A DNA stretch of 64,000 nt from Streptomyces zhihengii (GCF_016919245.1 NZ_JAFEJA010000001.1:4268001-4332000); one strand, 5' to 3'. Counted from the first letter of the stretch, positions 25,426 to 33,997 are shown. Translations and numbers: made by a program. The notes: generated from the sequence alone by a model not told the origin.

Positions 25426-27894
25426 TCACTCGCCCGGGTGGGCGAGCTCGATGTCGTGGCCGTCCTGGCCGGAGCCCGTGACCGTCACCGCACCGGCCAC
25501 CGGCGGGTAGCCGGTCGCGATGACGGTGTACTCCCCCGCGTCCAGGTCGGCGAAGGCGTACGCGCCGTCGTCACCGGTCGTCGCCGTGCCGGCCACGTTG
25601 CCCGCGGCGTCCACCAGGGTGACCCTGGCGTCGGTCAGCGGCTCGCCGCCGCCCGTTCCGCCGCGCACCACGCCCCGGAGCACGGCCCCGGCCCGCAGCA
25701 CGGCCTCGACGCGGGTCACGCCCTGGCCGCCGATCTCGACCGGCAGGGCCAGCGGGCGGAAGCCCTCGGCGCTGACGGCGACCGTGACCGCCCCGGGCAC
25801 CAGCTCGGCGAAGGCGAACTCGCCCTGTCCGGTGCTCCTGCCGGTGGCCAGCACGTCGCCGCGCACATCGGTGACCACGACCATGGCGCCCTCGACCGGC
25901 GAGGCGTCCTCGGCGGCGCGCACCAGGCCGGCGAGCCCGCTGGTGCCGGCGAGCAGGATGTCGAAGGCCAGCGGTTCGTCACCGATGACCACGGTGGCGG
26001 CCTGCGGCTGGAAGCCGTCCGCGGAGGCGATCAGCACGTACGATCCGGCGCCGGGCGCGTCCAGGGCGAAGCCGCGGTCGCCACGGGCGACCGAGCGGCC
26101 GAGCTGGCGGCCGGCCGGCGAGATCAGAGTGACGGCCGCCTGCGGCACGGGGGTGTCCTCGGCGCCGCGCACGACTCCGCGCACGGCCGCTCCGGTGAGC
26201 TGCGGCTCGGTCTCCACGGCCACCACGGGGGCGGGCGCGGCGGGGAGCACGGCGGCCTCGGGGGCCGTCGTCGTGGCGGTGGCCGCCGCGGCGGTCCCCG
26301 GCACCGGGTCGCTGTTGTGGGTCTTCAGGGCGACCTCCTTGATGAACAGCGTCAGCAGGAGGGCGACCAGCGCGAACGGGGCGGAGTAGAGGAAGACGTC
26401 GCCCACACCGTGGCCGTACGCGTTCTCCATCACCAGGCGGATCGGCTCGGGCAGCGCGTCCAGGTCGGGGATGCCGCCCCCGCCGGTGCCGCCGTGGCCG
26501 GCCGCTGCGCCCTCGGGGCCGAGGGCCGCGAGCCCGTCCCGCACGTAGTTCGTGACCTTGGTGCCGAGCACCGCGCCGAGCGCCGAGACGCCCATGGCGC
26601 CGCCGAGCGTACGGAAGAAGGTGACGACGGAGCTGGCGGCGCCGAGGTCCTGCGGGGCGACCTGGTTCTGCGTGCAGAGCACCAGGTTCTGCATCATCAT
26701 GCCGATGCCGAGACCCATGACGGCCATGTAGACCGCGATGTGCCAGTACGGGGTGTCGTAGCGCATCGTGCCCAGCAGGCCGAGGCCCGCGGTCACCAGC
26801 ACACCGCCGCTGACCAGCCATGCCTTCCAGCGGCCGGTACGGGTGATGACCTGGCCGGAGACGGTCGACGAGACGAACAGTCCGGCGATCATCGGGATGG
26901 TCAGCACGCCGGACATGGTCGGCGACTCGCCCCGGGCGAGCTGGAAGTACTGGCTGAAGAAGACGGTGCCGGCGAACATCGCGACGCCCACGAAGAGCGA
27001 GGCGAGCGAGGCGAGCGTGATGGTCCGGTTGCGGAACAGCCGCAGCGGGATGATCGGCTCGGAGGCACGGGACTCGACGAGCAGGAACAGCGCGGCGAGG
27101 AGCACCGAACCGGCGACCATCACACCGCTCTGCCAGGACATCCAGTCGTACTTGTCGCCCGCGAAAGTGATCCAGATCAGCAGCAGCGACACGGCGGCGC
27201 TGATGAGCAGTGCGCCGGTCCAGTCGATCTTGACCTTGCGGCGGGTGACGGGCAGCTTGAGCGTCTTCTGCAGGACGATCAGGGCCAGCACCGCGAAGGG
27301 CACGCCGACGTAGAAGCACCAGCGCCAGCCGAGCCACTCGGTGTCGGTGATCACGCCGCCGAGCAGCGGGCCGCCGACGGTCGCGACCGCGAAGGTCGCG
27401 CCGATGTAGCCGCTGTAGCGGCCGCGCTCGCGGGGGGCGATCATCGCGGCCATCACGACCTGGGAGAGCGCGGCGAGACCGCCGGCGCCGATGCCCTGGA
27501 CGACCCGGCAGGCGATGAGCATCGCCGGGTTCTGGGACAGGCCGGCGACGACCGAGCCCAGGACGAAGATCACCAGGGCTATCTGGACCAGCAGCTTCTT
27601 GGAGAAGAGGTCCGACAGCTTGCCCCACAGGGGCGTGGTGGCGGTGGTGGCGAGCAGCGCGGAGGTGACGACCCAGGTGTAGGCGCTCTGCCCGCCGCCG
27701 AGGTCGCCGATGATCTGCGGCAGGGCGTTGGAGACGATCGTCGACGAGAGGATCGCGACGAACATGCCGAGCAGCAGCCCGGACAGCGCCTCCATGATCT
27801 GCCGGTGGGTCATCGGCGGGGTCCCGCCTGCGGCGGGACCGCCTCCGTGCTTGGCGTGGCCGCCCCGCACACCGGATGGCGTGGTCGTAGCCAT
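25426..27894 (-). CDS. DHA2 MFS efflux pump with three C-terminal carboxypeptidase-regulatory-like domains
   Basis: An 822-residue fusion. Residues about 30-560 are a 14-TM EmrB/QacA transporter: FVAILSSTIVSNALPQIIGDL in TM1, LWGKLSDLFSKK as motif A, and GYIGATFAVATVGGPLLGG as motif C. Residues about 570-822 hold three consecutive beta-sandwich domains, each with the GxVxxxxxxPVxxAxVxxxxxxG ... FxLDxxxAGxYxVxAxxxG pattern. Such tails are not usual for this transporter family. With 14 helices the tail should be cytoplasmic. The ATG at 27894 has AAAGGA upstream, inside the end of the MarR gene nine bases away, so the two are co-transcribed. Substrate unknown. Confidence 0.88.
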   Translation of the reverse strand: MATTTPSGVRGGHAKHGGGPAAGGTPPMTHRQIMEALSGLLLGMFVAILSSTIVSNALPQIIGDLGGGQSAYTWVVTSALLATTATTPLWGKLSDLFSKKLLVQIALVIFVLGSVVAGLSQNPAMLIACRVVQGIGAGGLAALSQVVMAAMIAPRERGRYSGYIGATFAVATVGGPLLGGVITDTEWLGWRWCFYVGVPFAVLALIVLQKTLKLPVTRRKVKIDWTGALLISAAVSLLLIWITFAGDKYDWMSWQSGVMVAGSVLLAALFLLVESRASEPIIPLRLFRNRTITLASLASLFVGVAMFAGTVFFSQYFQLARGESPTMSGVLTIPMIAGLFVSSTVSGQVITRTGRWKAWLVSGGVLVTAGLGLLGTMRYDTPYWHIAVYMAVMGLGIGMMMQNLVLCTQNQVAPQDLGAASSVVTFFRTLGGAMGVSALGAVLGTKVTNYVRDGLAALGPEGAAAGHGGTGGGGIPDLDALPEPIRLVMENAYGHGVGDVFLYSAPFALVALLLTLFIKEVALKTHNSDPVPGTAAAATATTTAPEAAVLPAAPAPVVAVETEPQLTGAAVRGVVRGAEDTPVPQAAVTLISPAGRQLGRSVARGDRGFALDAPGAGSYVLIASADGFQPQAATVVIGDEPLAFDILLAGTSGLAGLVRAAEDASPVEGAMVVVTDVRGDVLATGRSTGQGEFAFAELVPGAVTVAVSAEGFRPLALPVEIGGQGVTRVEAVLRAGAVLRGVVRGGTGGGEPLTDARVTLVDAAGNVAGTATTGDDGAYAFADLDAGEYTVIATGYPPVAGAVTVTGSGQDGHDIELAHPGE

Positions 27895-27903
27895 GAACTT
27901 CCT

Positions 27904-28371
27904 TTACGTCGTCTGTTGTGCAGGTGCACGGGTGGTGTGGGCCCGGCAGTCCCCGACGGATTCCCGGAGGCGGGCCAGCAGGTCGTTGAGCCGGCCGACG
28001 TCGTCGTCGGACCAGTCCCCGAGGTGGTGCGCGAACATGTCCGTGGTCCGGCGGCCGAGGTCGTCCAGCAGCTCCTCGCCCGCGGGCGTGAGCCGCAGGA
28101 TGCGCGAGCGCCGGTCGTCCGGGTCCGGCAGGCGTTCCAGCCAGCCGCGGTCCACGACGTGTGCCACGTGCCGGCTGGTCACCGACATGTCGACGGCCAG
28201 CAGCTCGGCGAGGCGGCTCATCCGCATCTCCCCGTACCGGCTGGTCAGGGAGAGCACGGCGGCGGCCCCGGAGGGGCAGTCCGCGGGCAGGATGCGCGCG
28301 AGGCTGCGCTTCACGGCTCCCACGGCGCTGATCTGCCGGGCCAGCTCCTCGAACTGACTCCGCTCGGCCAT
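27904..28371 (-). CDS. MarR-family transcriptional regulator
   Basis: A 155-residue winged-helix regulator: SAVGAVKRSLARILPADCPSGAAAVLSLTSRYGEMRMSRLAELLAVDMSVTSRHVAHVVDRGWLERLPDPDDRRSRILRLTPAGEELL is a textbook MarR core with the DxRxR wing. It probably represses its own operon, which includes the downstream MFS pump, until a drug-like ligand binds. ATG 28371 has GGGAGG upstream; a longer frame to 28431 would run across the operators. Two MarR-box palindromes lie 18-61 bases before the start. Confidence 0.92.
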   Translation of the reverse strand: MAERSQFEELARQISAVGAVKRSLARILPADCPSGAAAVLSLTSRYGEMRMSRLAELLAVDMSVTSRHVAHVVDRGWLERLPDPDDRRSRILRLTPAGEELLDDLGRRTTDMFAHHLGDWSDDDVGRLNDLLARLRESVGDCRAHTTRAPAQQTT

Positions 28372-28388
28372 GGCCCCTCCCACATCTT

Positions 28389-28432
28389 GTTGCTTAGGGC
28401 AACGATAGAAGCGGTTGGTTGCTACAGGCAAA
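28389..28432. promoter_or_regulatory. Two MarR-type operator boxes
   Basis: GTTGC-TTAGG-GCAAC (28389-28403) and GTTGC-TACAG-GCAAA (28418-28432) are near-identical inverted repeats with centres 29 bases apart. They lie in the promoter region of the MarR-pump operon and have the size and AT-rich half-site typical of MarR boxes. Confidence 0.7.
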
Positions 28433-28572
28433 CGAAAACGGCCGGGATCGGGTAAAGGAACCCAAAAGGCTTTGCATGTGCAGAGTCATGCCCGGGTCAT
28501 GGGGCCCCGGGGGCGGTCCGGGACCCCGCCCGGGGTTGGGCGGCGGGGCCCGGTTCGCTAGGGTCCTGCCCC

Positions 28573-28803
28573 ATGGCACACAACCCCCAAGCTCCCCAAG
28601 GCCAGGGCCCCGAGGGCTCCTACGACCCCGCGGGCAGCACGCAGATGTTCCGTGCGTTCGTCGACGAAGGCGCGCCCCAGGGCCGCGCGGGCGGGCCCGC
28701 CGCCTCCCCGGCCGCCTCCTCCTCGTCCCGCACGGGCGTGATCATCGGCGTGATCGCCGCCGTGATCGTCCTCGGCGCGGTCGCCTGGCTCGCCCTGGCC
28801 TGA
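28573..28803 (+). CDS. Small membrane protein
   Basis: A 76-residue protein: a polar N-terminal half (MAHNPQAPQGQGPEGSYDP, with TQMFRAFVDEG) and one C-terminal TM helix (GVIIGVIAAVIVLGAVAWLALA) ending at the stop. It is therefore a tail-anchored or single-span protein with a cytoplasmic N-terminus. AGGG about ten bases before ATG 28573 serves as ribosome site. I do not recognise a named family. It lies between the MarR operon and the sigma factor genes and is divergent from MarR. Protein-like composition and a normal start make it likely real. Confidence 0.65.
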   Translation: MAHNPQAPQGQGPEGSYDPAGSTQMFRAFVDEGAPQGRAGGPAASPAASSSSRTGVIIGVIAAVIVLGAVAWLALA

Positions 28804-29272
28804 CGGCCCGGGGGCCGGGGATCGACGCCCACCGGGACCGTCCGCCGGACGGTCCCCGCGCGACGCCCGTCGGCACCGTCCGCCCGTCGGCACCGGCGCG
28901 ACGCCCTTCCGGCCCGCTCGCTACTTGCCGCGCGCCCGTACGCGGGCGCGCGGACGCACCCGCGCCCGCGTACGGGCCCGCGCGCGTGTGCGGTGCCGGG
29001 GGCCCCGCCCACGCCCGTCTGCCGTGACGTGGGCAGGCCGCCTCTGTGTCCCGTGGCGTGGGTCAGCGCCGCGCGTAGGCAGTGGCGTGGGCCGGCCGCC
29101 CGTGTTGCCCGTGTCGTGAGCCGGACCACCCGCGTGTCCCGTGGCGTGGCCCGGCCGCGCTCGGCGCGCGGCCCCCACGCACAGCACAGGGGCGCCGCGC
29201 CGGCCGTGCCGGGCCGCGACGCCCCCGCTGTCCTTCCGCACGGACGGCCTCCCGGGGGAGGCCGGTCCGCGG
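28804..29272. other. Gene-free region with hairpin and degenerate repeats
   Basis: It holds a long inverted repeat at 28934-28977 and then, from about 29010 to 29165, four or five degenerate copies of a CCGTGGCGTGGGYCGGCCGC-like unit at irregular spacing. ORFs here consist of Arg/Pro/Ala shadows on both strands. No RNA gene is seen. Confidence 0.5.
28934..28977. terminator. Inverted repeat, possible terminator
   Basis: Perfect 17-base arms (GCCCGTACGCGGGCGCG at 28934-28950 and its complement at 28961-28977) around ten bases, downstream of the small membrane protein gene. Confidence 0.55.
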
Positions 29273-30157
29273 TCAGTCCGAGATCAGGCCCTCCCGGAGC
29301 TGCGCCAGCGTGCGGGTGAGCAGGCGCGAGACGTGCATCTGGGAGATGCCGACCTCCTCGCCGATCTGCGACTGGGTCATGTTCGCGAAGAAGCGGAGCA
29401 TGATGATCTGCCGCTCCCTGGGCGGGAGTTTGGCCAGCAGCGGCTTGAGCGACTCGCGGTACTCGACGCCCTCCAGCGCCGTGTCCTCGTACCCCAGGCG
29501 GTCGGCGAGCGACCCCTCGCCGCCGTCGTCCTCCGGGGAGGGCGAGTCCAGCGAGGACGCGGTGTAGGCGTTGCCCACGGCGAGGCCGTCGACCACGTCC
29601 TCCTCCGACACCCCGAGCACGGCGGCCAGTTCGGCGACGGTCGGGGAGCGGTCGAGCTTCTGGGAGAGCTCGTCGCCCGCCTTGGTCAGGGCCAGCCGCA
29701 GCTCCTGGAGCCGGCGCGGCACCCGCACCGACCAGGACGTGTCGCGGAAGAAGCGCTTGATCTCCCCGACCACGGTGGGCATCGCGAACGTCGGGAACTC
29801 CACGCCCCGTTCGCAGTCGAAGCGGTCGATGGCCTTGATCAGGCCGATCGTCCCGACCTGGACGATGTCCTCCATCGGCTCGTTCCGGGAGCGGAAGCGG
29901 GCCGCCGCGTAGCGGACGAGGGGGAGGTTGAGCTCGATGAGGGTGTCGCGCACGTAGGTGCGCTCCGGGCTGTCCTCGCCCGCTCCCTCGACGTCCAGCG
30001 CGCGCAGCCGCAGGAACAGGGAGCGGGACAGGGTACGGGTGTCGATGGCTTCCGAGGTCTCGGGCACGAACGGCGCGGGAACGAACGGCGCCAGCGCGGA
30101 CGCGGTCGCACCGGGCTCACGCGTGAGCACCTTCGAGCTGCCCTGTTCTGCGGACAT
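29273..30157 (-). CDS. sigN: SigB-like (group 3) sigma factor, SigN-like
   Basis: A 294-residue SigB/SigF-type sigma factor. Region 2 reads [67 protein letters not shown], region 3 follows (RRLQELRLALTKAGDELSQKLDRSPTVAELAAVL), and region 4 ends [35 protein letters not shown]. The identification with sigN rests on position beside the sigF-like gene, tadA and upp, as I remember it from S. coelicolor, where SigN acts in aerial hyphae. No anti-sigma factor is adjacent. ATG 30157 follows AAGGGGGTGGC, nearly the same leader as the neighbouring sigma gene. GACATGTC-type palindromes lie upstream. Confidence 0.85.
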   Translation of the reverse strand: MSAEQGSSKVLTREPGATASALAPFVPAPFVPETSEAIDTRTLSRSLFLRLRALDVEGAGEDSPERTYVRDTLIELNLPLVRYAAARFRSRNEPMEDIVQVGTIGLIKAIDRFDCERGVEFPTFAMPTVVGEIKRFFRDTSWSVRVPRRLQELRLALTKAGDELSQKLDRSPTVAELAAVLGVSEEDVVDGLAVGNAYTASSLDSPSPEDDGGEGSLADRLGYEDTALEGVEYRESLKPLLAKLPPRERQIIMLRFFANMTQSQIGEEVGISQMHVSRLLTRTLAQLREGLISD

Positions 30158-30270
30158 GCCACCCCCTTGAGGTCGCGGACGGTCGCGGTGGCCGCGACCG
30201 ACGGAGGAACGCAGCTTCCACCTGAATACCGGCGGCGGGGCTGCGGCAAACGCGGTTCCCGCAGAATGTC

Positions 30271-30305
30271 ACATGTCGGCAACACGCTGTAGTGACATGT
30301 CGACA
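30271..30305. promoter_or_regulatory. ACATGTCGRCA direct repeats upstream of the sigN-like gene
   Basis: ACATGTCGGCA (30271-30281) and ACATGTCGACA (30295-30305) are 24 bases apart and lie 114-148 bases before the start codon. The second is preceded by G, giving the palindrome GACATGTC. The rest of the 234-base gap also holds a small hairpin GGGGTC-TGA-GACCCC at 30343-30357. Confidence 0.45.
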
Positions 30306-30391
30306 AGTAACAGGCGAAAATGCCCAGGAAACAAGGGGTGCAAGGGGTCTGAGACCCCGTCGGGAACTCGACTGGGGTCTACCCGTTCCGC

Positions 30392-31291
30392 TTACGCTTC
30401 GATCCTGTTTGCGGATCTCAATCTCGCGAAGCTGCGCGCCAGAAGACGTGACACGTGCATCTGCGAGACGCCCAGCTCCTGACTGATCTGGGACTGCGTC
30501 AGGTTGCTGTAGTAACGGAGCATCAGGATCCGCTGCTCGCGCTCGGGCAGCTGCACCAGCAGGTGCCGTACCAGGTCGCGGTGTTCGACCCCGGCGAGCG
30601 CGGGGTCCTCGTAGCCGAGGCGGTCCAGCAGTCCGGGCATCCCGTCGCCCTCCTGCGCCGCCTCCAGCGAGGTCGCGTGGTACGAGCGGCCGGCCTCGAT
30701 GCAGGCGAGCACCTCGTCCTCGCCGATCTTGAGGCGCTCGGCGATCTCGGCGGTGGTCGGCGAGCGGCCGTTGGCCGTCGTCAGGTCCTCGGTCGCGCCG
30801 TTGACCTGGACCCACAGCTCGTGCAGCCGGCGCGGCACGTGCACGGTGCGGACGTTGTCGCGGAAGTACCGCTTGATCTCGCCGACCACGGTGGGCATCG
30901 CGAACGTCGGGAACTGCACGCCGCGGTCGGGGTCGAAGCGGTCGATCGCGTTGATCAGGCCGATGGTCCCGACCTGGACCACGTCCTCCATCGGCTCGTT
31001 GCGGGAGCGGAAGCGGGCGGCCGCGTAGCGCACCAGCGGGAGGTTGGCCTCGATGAGGGCCGCGCGCACCCTGCCGTGCTCCGGGGTGCCCGGCTCCAGG
31101 GTCTTCAGACGGCCGAACAGCACCTGGGTCAGGGCCCGGGTGTCGGCGCCCCTGCTCTGTGCCGTGGTGGTGGAACGGGTGGCCGTGGCGAGGCCGGTGC
31201 GGGGGCCGCCGGGGCTCCGTTCGGCGGTCGTCTGGTCCGCTCTCTCGTTCTGGGGTGGCACCTGAGGCGCAGTACTGGCCGGCACGGTCAC
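30392..31291 (-). CDS. sigF: SigB-like (group 3) sigma factor, SigF (spore maturation)
   Basis: A 299-residue sigma factor closely related to its neighbour (regions 2 to 4 are about two thirds identical by eye): [68 protein letters not shown], then [42 protein letters not shown]. SigF of Streptomyces is needed late in sporulation for spore wall and pigment. The name is assigned from the N-terminus ([12 protein letters not shown]) and the neighbours tadA and upp. GTG 31291 follows AAGGGGTGGC. A GACATGTC palindrome at 31353-31360 lies about 62 bases upstream of the start. A tandem duplication with the sigN-like gene is obvious. Confidence 0.88.
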   Translation of the reverse strand: MTVPASTAPQVPPQNERADQTTAERSPGGPRTGLATATRSTTTAQSRGADTRALTQVLFGRLKTLEPGTPEHGRVRAALIEANLPLVRYAAARFRSRNEPMEDVVQVGTIGLINAIDRFDPDRGVQFPTFAMPTVVGEIKRYFRDNVRTVHVPRRLHELWVQVNGATEDLTTANGRSPTTAEIAERLKIGEDEVLACIEAGRSYHATSLEAAQEGDGMPGLLDRLGYEDPALAGVEHRDLVRHLLVQLPEREQRILMLRYYSNLTQSQISQELGVSQMHVSRLLARSFARLRSANRIEA

Positions 31292-31352
31292 GCCACCCCT
31301 TTGCGGTCGTTTTCAGTCAACTCATCCGTCAAAAGCGGTCATAGCATCACAA

Positions 31353-31360
31353 GACATGTC
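31353..31360. promoter_or_regulatory. GACATGTC palindrome upstream of sigF
   Basis: The same 8-base palindrome found before the sigN-like gene, in a relatively AT-rich leader (31320-31390). Possible shared operator of the two sigma genes. Confidence 0.35.
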
Positions 31361-31437
31361 CACTGTGTGCAAGCACCCGATAACGCCGTGTTGACGCCGT
31401 GTTGAGCGGCCGGAGCGCGGTCCGGCCCCAGCACGCG

Positions 31438-31470
31438 CCGACCCCCCGCCGGAATCCGGCGGGGGGTCGG
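31438..31470 (-). terminator. Terminator of the Dabb-family gene
   Basis: Near-perfect hairpin with 15-16-base arms (CCGACCCCCCGCCGG and its complement) just downstream of the stop codon at 31486 on the minus strand. Confidence 0.8.
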
Positions 31471-31485
31471 GCGGGGCGGAGGCCC

Positions 31486-31779
31486 TCAGAACTCGTAGTC
31501 GGCGATCACCCACGTGGCGAACTCGCGCCACAGCGCCGCGGCCGCCTGGTGCGCCGGGTGCTCGATGTACCGCTTGAGGGCGTCGGTGTCGGCCACCGCG
31601 GAGTTGATGGCGAAGTCGTAGGCGATCGGCCGGTCGGTGATGTTCCAGGCGCACTCCCAGAACTCCAGCTCGGGCACGGTGCCGTCGAGGTCCCGGAAGG
31701 CCTGCGCGCCGGCGACCACGCGCGGATCGTCGCGCTCGACGCCTTCGCCGAGCTTGAAGAGGACCAGATGGCGGATCAC
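31486..31779 (-). CDS. Dabb-family (stress-responsive A/B barrel) protein
   Basis: A 97-residue dimeric alpha-beta barrel protein: IRHLVLFKLGEGVERDDPRVVAGAQAFRDLDGTVPELEFWECAWNITDRPIAYDFAINSAVADTDALKRYIEHPAHQAA carries the complete Dabb pattern (HxxxFK..., D.. l...., Y..hp.H). Members range from plant stress proteins to small-molecule cyclases; function here is unknown. Start GTG 31779 has GGGAG upstream. It sits between sigF and the serine tRNA and has its own terminator. Confidence 0.85.
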   Translation of the reverse strand: MIRHLVLFKLGEGVERDDPRVVAGAQAFRDLDGTVPELEFWECAWNITDRPIAYDFAINSAVADTDALKRYIEHPAHQAAAALWREFATWVIADYEF

Positions 31780-31825
31780 GGATGCTCCCGGGGGCAGGTG
31801 GCCGGCGTGCGCCGCCGGACGCGCC

Positions 31826-31990
31826 CTAGTTGACGAGTTCCGTCATGAACTCGCCGACGCCCTGCGCGGCGCTCGAAATGCCCTCGAACCCTACCTGGAC
31901 CAGATCGGCCGCCTTGGAGGGGGACGTGATGATCGTGTACAGGACGAAGACGACGACTATGTAGAGAACGATCTTCTTCGTTTGCGCCAT
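31826..31990 (-). CDS. 54-residue single-span membrane protein
   Basis: A small protein starting MAQTKKIVLYIVVVFVLYTI, i.e. a short basic N-terminus followed by one TM helix (about 7-22), then a polar amphipathic segment with PSKAADLVQVGFEGISSAAQG and the end MTELVN. ATG 31990 has AGGGGACG upstream, the codons are normal, and the stop TAG is at 31826. The amphipathic C-terminal half could lie on the membrane surface. I know no function. Its position between the Dabb gene and tRNA-Ser, near sigF, suggests a conserved developmental neighbourhood. Confidence 0.75.
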   Translation of the reverse strand: MAQTKKIVLYIVVVFVLYTIITSPSKAADLVQVGFEGISSAAQGVGEFMTELVN

Positions 31991-32129
31991 CGTCCCCTGT
32001 CTCCCTGCTGCCCCTGCCCGCCCGTGCGTCGCGTGAGTCTAGCCGAGCCGATTTGAGCCATACCCGTCAAGGGATACGGCCCCCGGATCACGGCCGTGAC
32101 ATGCGGGCCGTGACGGGCCGGGACATGCG

Positions 32130-32160
32130 AAGGGCCCCGGTGCGATGCACCGGGGCCCTT
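32130..32160 (-). terminator. Terminator of tRNA-Ser (CGA)
   Basis: Perfect 14-base arms (AAGGGCCCCGGTGC and its complement) with loop GAT, ten bases beyond the tRNA 3' end on the minus strand. Confidence 0.8.
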
Positions 32161-32170
32161 CGTACAAGAG

Positions 32171-32255
32171 CGGTAGCGGAGGGATTTGAACCCTCGGTGA
32201 GTTTCCCCACACTCGCTTTCGAGGCGAGCTCCTTCGGCCGCTCGGACACGCTACC
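32171..32255 (-). tRNA. tRNA-Ser (CGA)
   Basis: On the minus strand the acceptor strands GGTAGCG and CGCTACC pair. The D-arm is TCCGAGCGGCCGAAGGA, the anticodon loop CTCGAAA with anticodon CGA, a long variable arm follows, and the T-arm is GAGGG-TTCAAAT-CCCTC. Class II tRNA; CCA not encoded. Confidence 0.95.
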
Positions 32256-32367
32256 GGGAGAGAGCTTAGCCCACAGTGGGCCGTGCGATGAAATCGGTAT
32301 CCGGACCGGCTGCCGCAGGCCGTCCGGGACGGTCCCGCGCAGGTCGCGCGGGGGCCCCGCGGCGGCC

Positions 32368-32922
32368 TCAGACGGCCGGCGGACGGTCCCGGAAGAAGCG
32401 GGTCAGCCCGTCGGCGCACTCGTCCTCCAGCACGCCGGGGACGACCTCCGGGCGGTGGTTGAGCCGGCGGTCGCGGACCAGGTCCCACAGCGAGCCGGCG
32501 GCGCCCGCCTTCTCGTCGCGCGCGCCGTAGACGACCCGGTCCACCCGGGACTGCACCAGGGCGCCCGCGCACATGGTGCACGGCTCCAGGGTCACGACCA
32601 GGGTGCAGCCGGTGAGCCGCCATGCGCCGGTGCGCGCGGCGGCCCGGCGCAGCGCCAGGACCTCGGCGTGCGCGGTCGGGTCCCCGGCCGCCTCGCGTTC
32701 GTTGTGGCCGGTGGCGAGCACCGTGCCGTCCGCGGCCAGCACGACCGCGCCGACCGGCACGTCGCCGCCGGCCGCGGCCCGGCCTGCCTCGGCCAGCGCG
32801 AGGCGCATCGCGGCCTCCCACGGGCCGCGCACGGGATCGGGTGCGGGGGGATCCACCGGGCCGTCCGGGGCGGCCCGGCCGGTGGATCCACGGGGGTTCG
32901 TCGGGGGATGGGGGGTGGGCAT
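32368..32922 (-). CDS. tadA: tRNA(adenine-34) deaminase TadA
   Basis: Zinc deaminase that converts A34 of tRNA-Arg(ACG) to inosine. Zinc and proton-shuttle motif HAEV follows DPTA, the second motif is [14 protein letters not shown], and [17 protein letters not shown] and [15 protein letters not shown] are characteristic of TadA. The annotated ATG at 32922 gives 184 residues and lies ten bases after the upstream gene, but has a poor ribosome site. The first 38 residues are Pro-rich and overlap a hairpin-forming sequence. ATG 32808 (MRLALAEAG) has GGGAGG in front and would give 146 residues, closer to the usual length. The pair with the upstream TadA-associated gene is conserved in actinobacteria. 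The substrate tRNA is at 11,991-12,063. Confidence 0.9.
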   Translation of the reverse strand: MPTPHPPTNPRGSTGRAAPDGPVDPPAPDPVRGPWEAAMRLALAEAGRAAAGGDVPVGAVVLAADGTVLATGHNEREAAGDPTAHAEVLALRRAAARTGAWRLTGCTLVVTLEPCTMCAGALVQSRVDRVVYGARDEKAGAAGSLWDLVRDRRLNHRPEVVPGVLEDECADGLTRFFRDRPPAV

Positions 32923-32932
32923 CGGTCGATCG

Positions 32933-33472
32933 CTAACGGACGGTCTCCAGGACCTCGCCGGCGCCGAGCGCCTCCGCGATCTCGGGCAGCGCGTCCGTCT
33001 CCAGGGCCAGCAACTCCTTCTCCGACAGTCCGAGGTCCGCGAGGATGCCGCGGTCGCCGACGGGGCCCGTGGGGGTGGCTTCGCCGCCCTGGGCCGGGAC
33101 GCCGGCGACCGGGTCCTCGTCGTCCGTGTCCGGTTCGCCGTCCTCGGTGCCGTCGAGGTCGAGGGCGTCCAGGTCGTCGGCGGGGTCGTCGTCGTCCCCG
33201 CCGAGCAGTTCGTTGGTGAGGATCTCCCCGTAGGAGGAGCGTGCGGCCGCGGCCGCGTCCGAGACGTAGATGCGAGGGTCCTCCTCGCCTTCGATCCTGA
33301 TGACGCCGAACCAGGCGTCCTCCTGCTCGATGAAGACGAGCACCGTGTCCTCGTCCACCGAGGCGTCGCGGGCCAGGTCGGTCAGATCCGACAGGGTCTC
33401 CACATCGTCGAGCTCTGTGTCGCTCGCTTCCCACCCGTCATGAGTGCGCGCGAGCAGTGCGGCGAAGTACAC
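32933..33472 (-). CDS. tRNA adenosine deaminase-associated protein
   Basis: A 179-residue acidic protein matching the actinobacterial family found upstream of tad[73 protein letters not shown], then a flexible Asp-rich stretch ([16 protein letters not shown], about 92-120) and a helical end with [33 protein letters not shown]. It has no catalytic motif; a partner or regulatory role with TadA is inferred from gene linkage only. GTG 33472 has GGGAGAG upstream. The stop is ten bases before the long TadA start, so the two form an operon. Confidence 0.88.
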   Translation of the reverse strand: MYFAALLARTHDGWEASDTELDDVETLSDLTDLARDASVDEDTVLVFIEQEDAWFGVIRIEGEEDPRIYVSDAAAAARSSYGEILTNELLGGDDDDPADDLDALDLDGTEDGEPDTDDEDPVAGVPAQGGEATPTGPVGDRGILADLGLSEKELLALETDALPEIAEALGAGEVLETVR

Positions 33473-33656
33473 CGTGACTCTCCCACTGATCAGAGGTGTG
33501 ACGACCGGCGGTGCGCTGTGTGCGTGCCCCGCCCACCGGAATCGTGGCAGACAAATCCGCGCTGCGAGAAGTCTTCCGTCGTTGCGTCGGCCATCAGTTC
33601 TGCCAGGTGGCCCTCATGGGCCCATCACGCGGCCCATCGCGCGGGCCGTCGCGCGG

Positions 33657-33845
33657 TCACCAGCGGAAGGTCCGCATGCGCATCTGCTGGCGCATCCGGG
33701 CGGCCCGCGCCCGGCGCGGCTGCACCCGGTCGCGCAGGGCCTTGGCCTCGTTCAGTTCGCGCAGGAACTGGGCGCGCCGCCTGCGGCGCTCCGTGTCGGT
33801 CTCGCTCTCGCGCTCCGGTTCGGCTTCCGGCATCGGCCACACCAC
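33657..33845 (-). CDS. Small arginine-rich hypothetical protein
   Basis: A 62-residue basic protein with [55 protein letters not shown]: an acidic start followed by a long charged helix. It could bind RNA or DNA, but no motif proves it. The start is uncertain: GTG 33845 has GGAG ten bases upstream, while GTG 33842 and ATG 33833 are alternatives. It is divergent from upp (152-base spacer). The position between the tadA pair and upp agrees with a small hypothetical gene there in S. coelicolor, from memory. Confidence 0.6.
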   Translation of the reverse strand: MVWPMPEAEPERESETDTERRRRRAQFLRELNEAKALRDRVQPRRARAARMRQQMRMRTFRW

Positions 33846-33997
33846 CCCATGACAGCTCCGTCCGCCTCCACCTTCCCTCCGCCGAACCGGTTGATGCCAG
33901 CTCTGGCCAGCGGGATCTTCCCCGCCGCGGACCCGCCCCCGGGCACGCGGCGCCCTGTCCGGCGGTGATCGGCGGGGCATCCCCTAGGGTTGGGGCC

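Noticed and set aside
25069..28455. 1128-residue plus-strand ORF
   Set aside because: It is the mirror of the minus-strand YceI, MFS and MarR genes. Composition is Asp/Arg/Gly/His-rich without domains, as expected from the opposite strand of GC-biased codons.
28925..29119. Short plus-strand ORF rich in Arg/Ala over the hairpin at 28934-28977
   Set aside because: It is a translation of an inverted repeat and degenerate GC repeats; no ribosome site and no protein-like composition.
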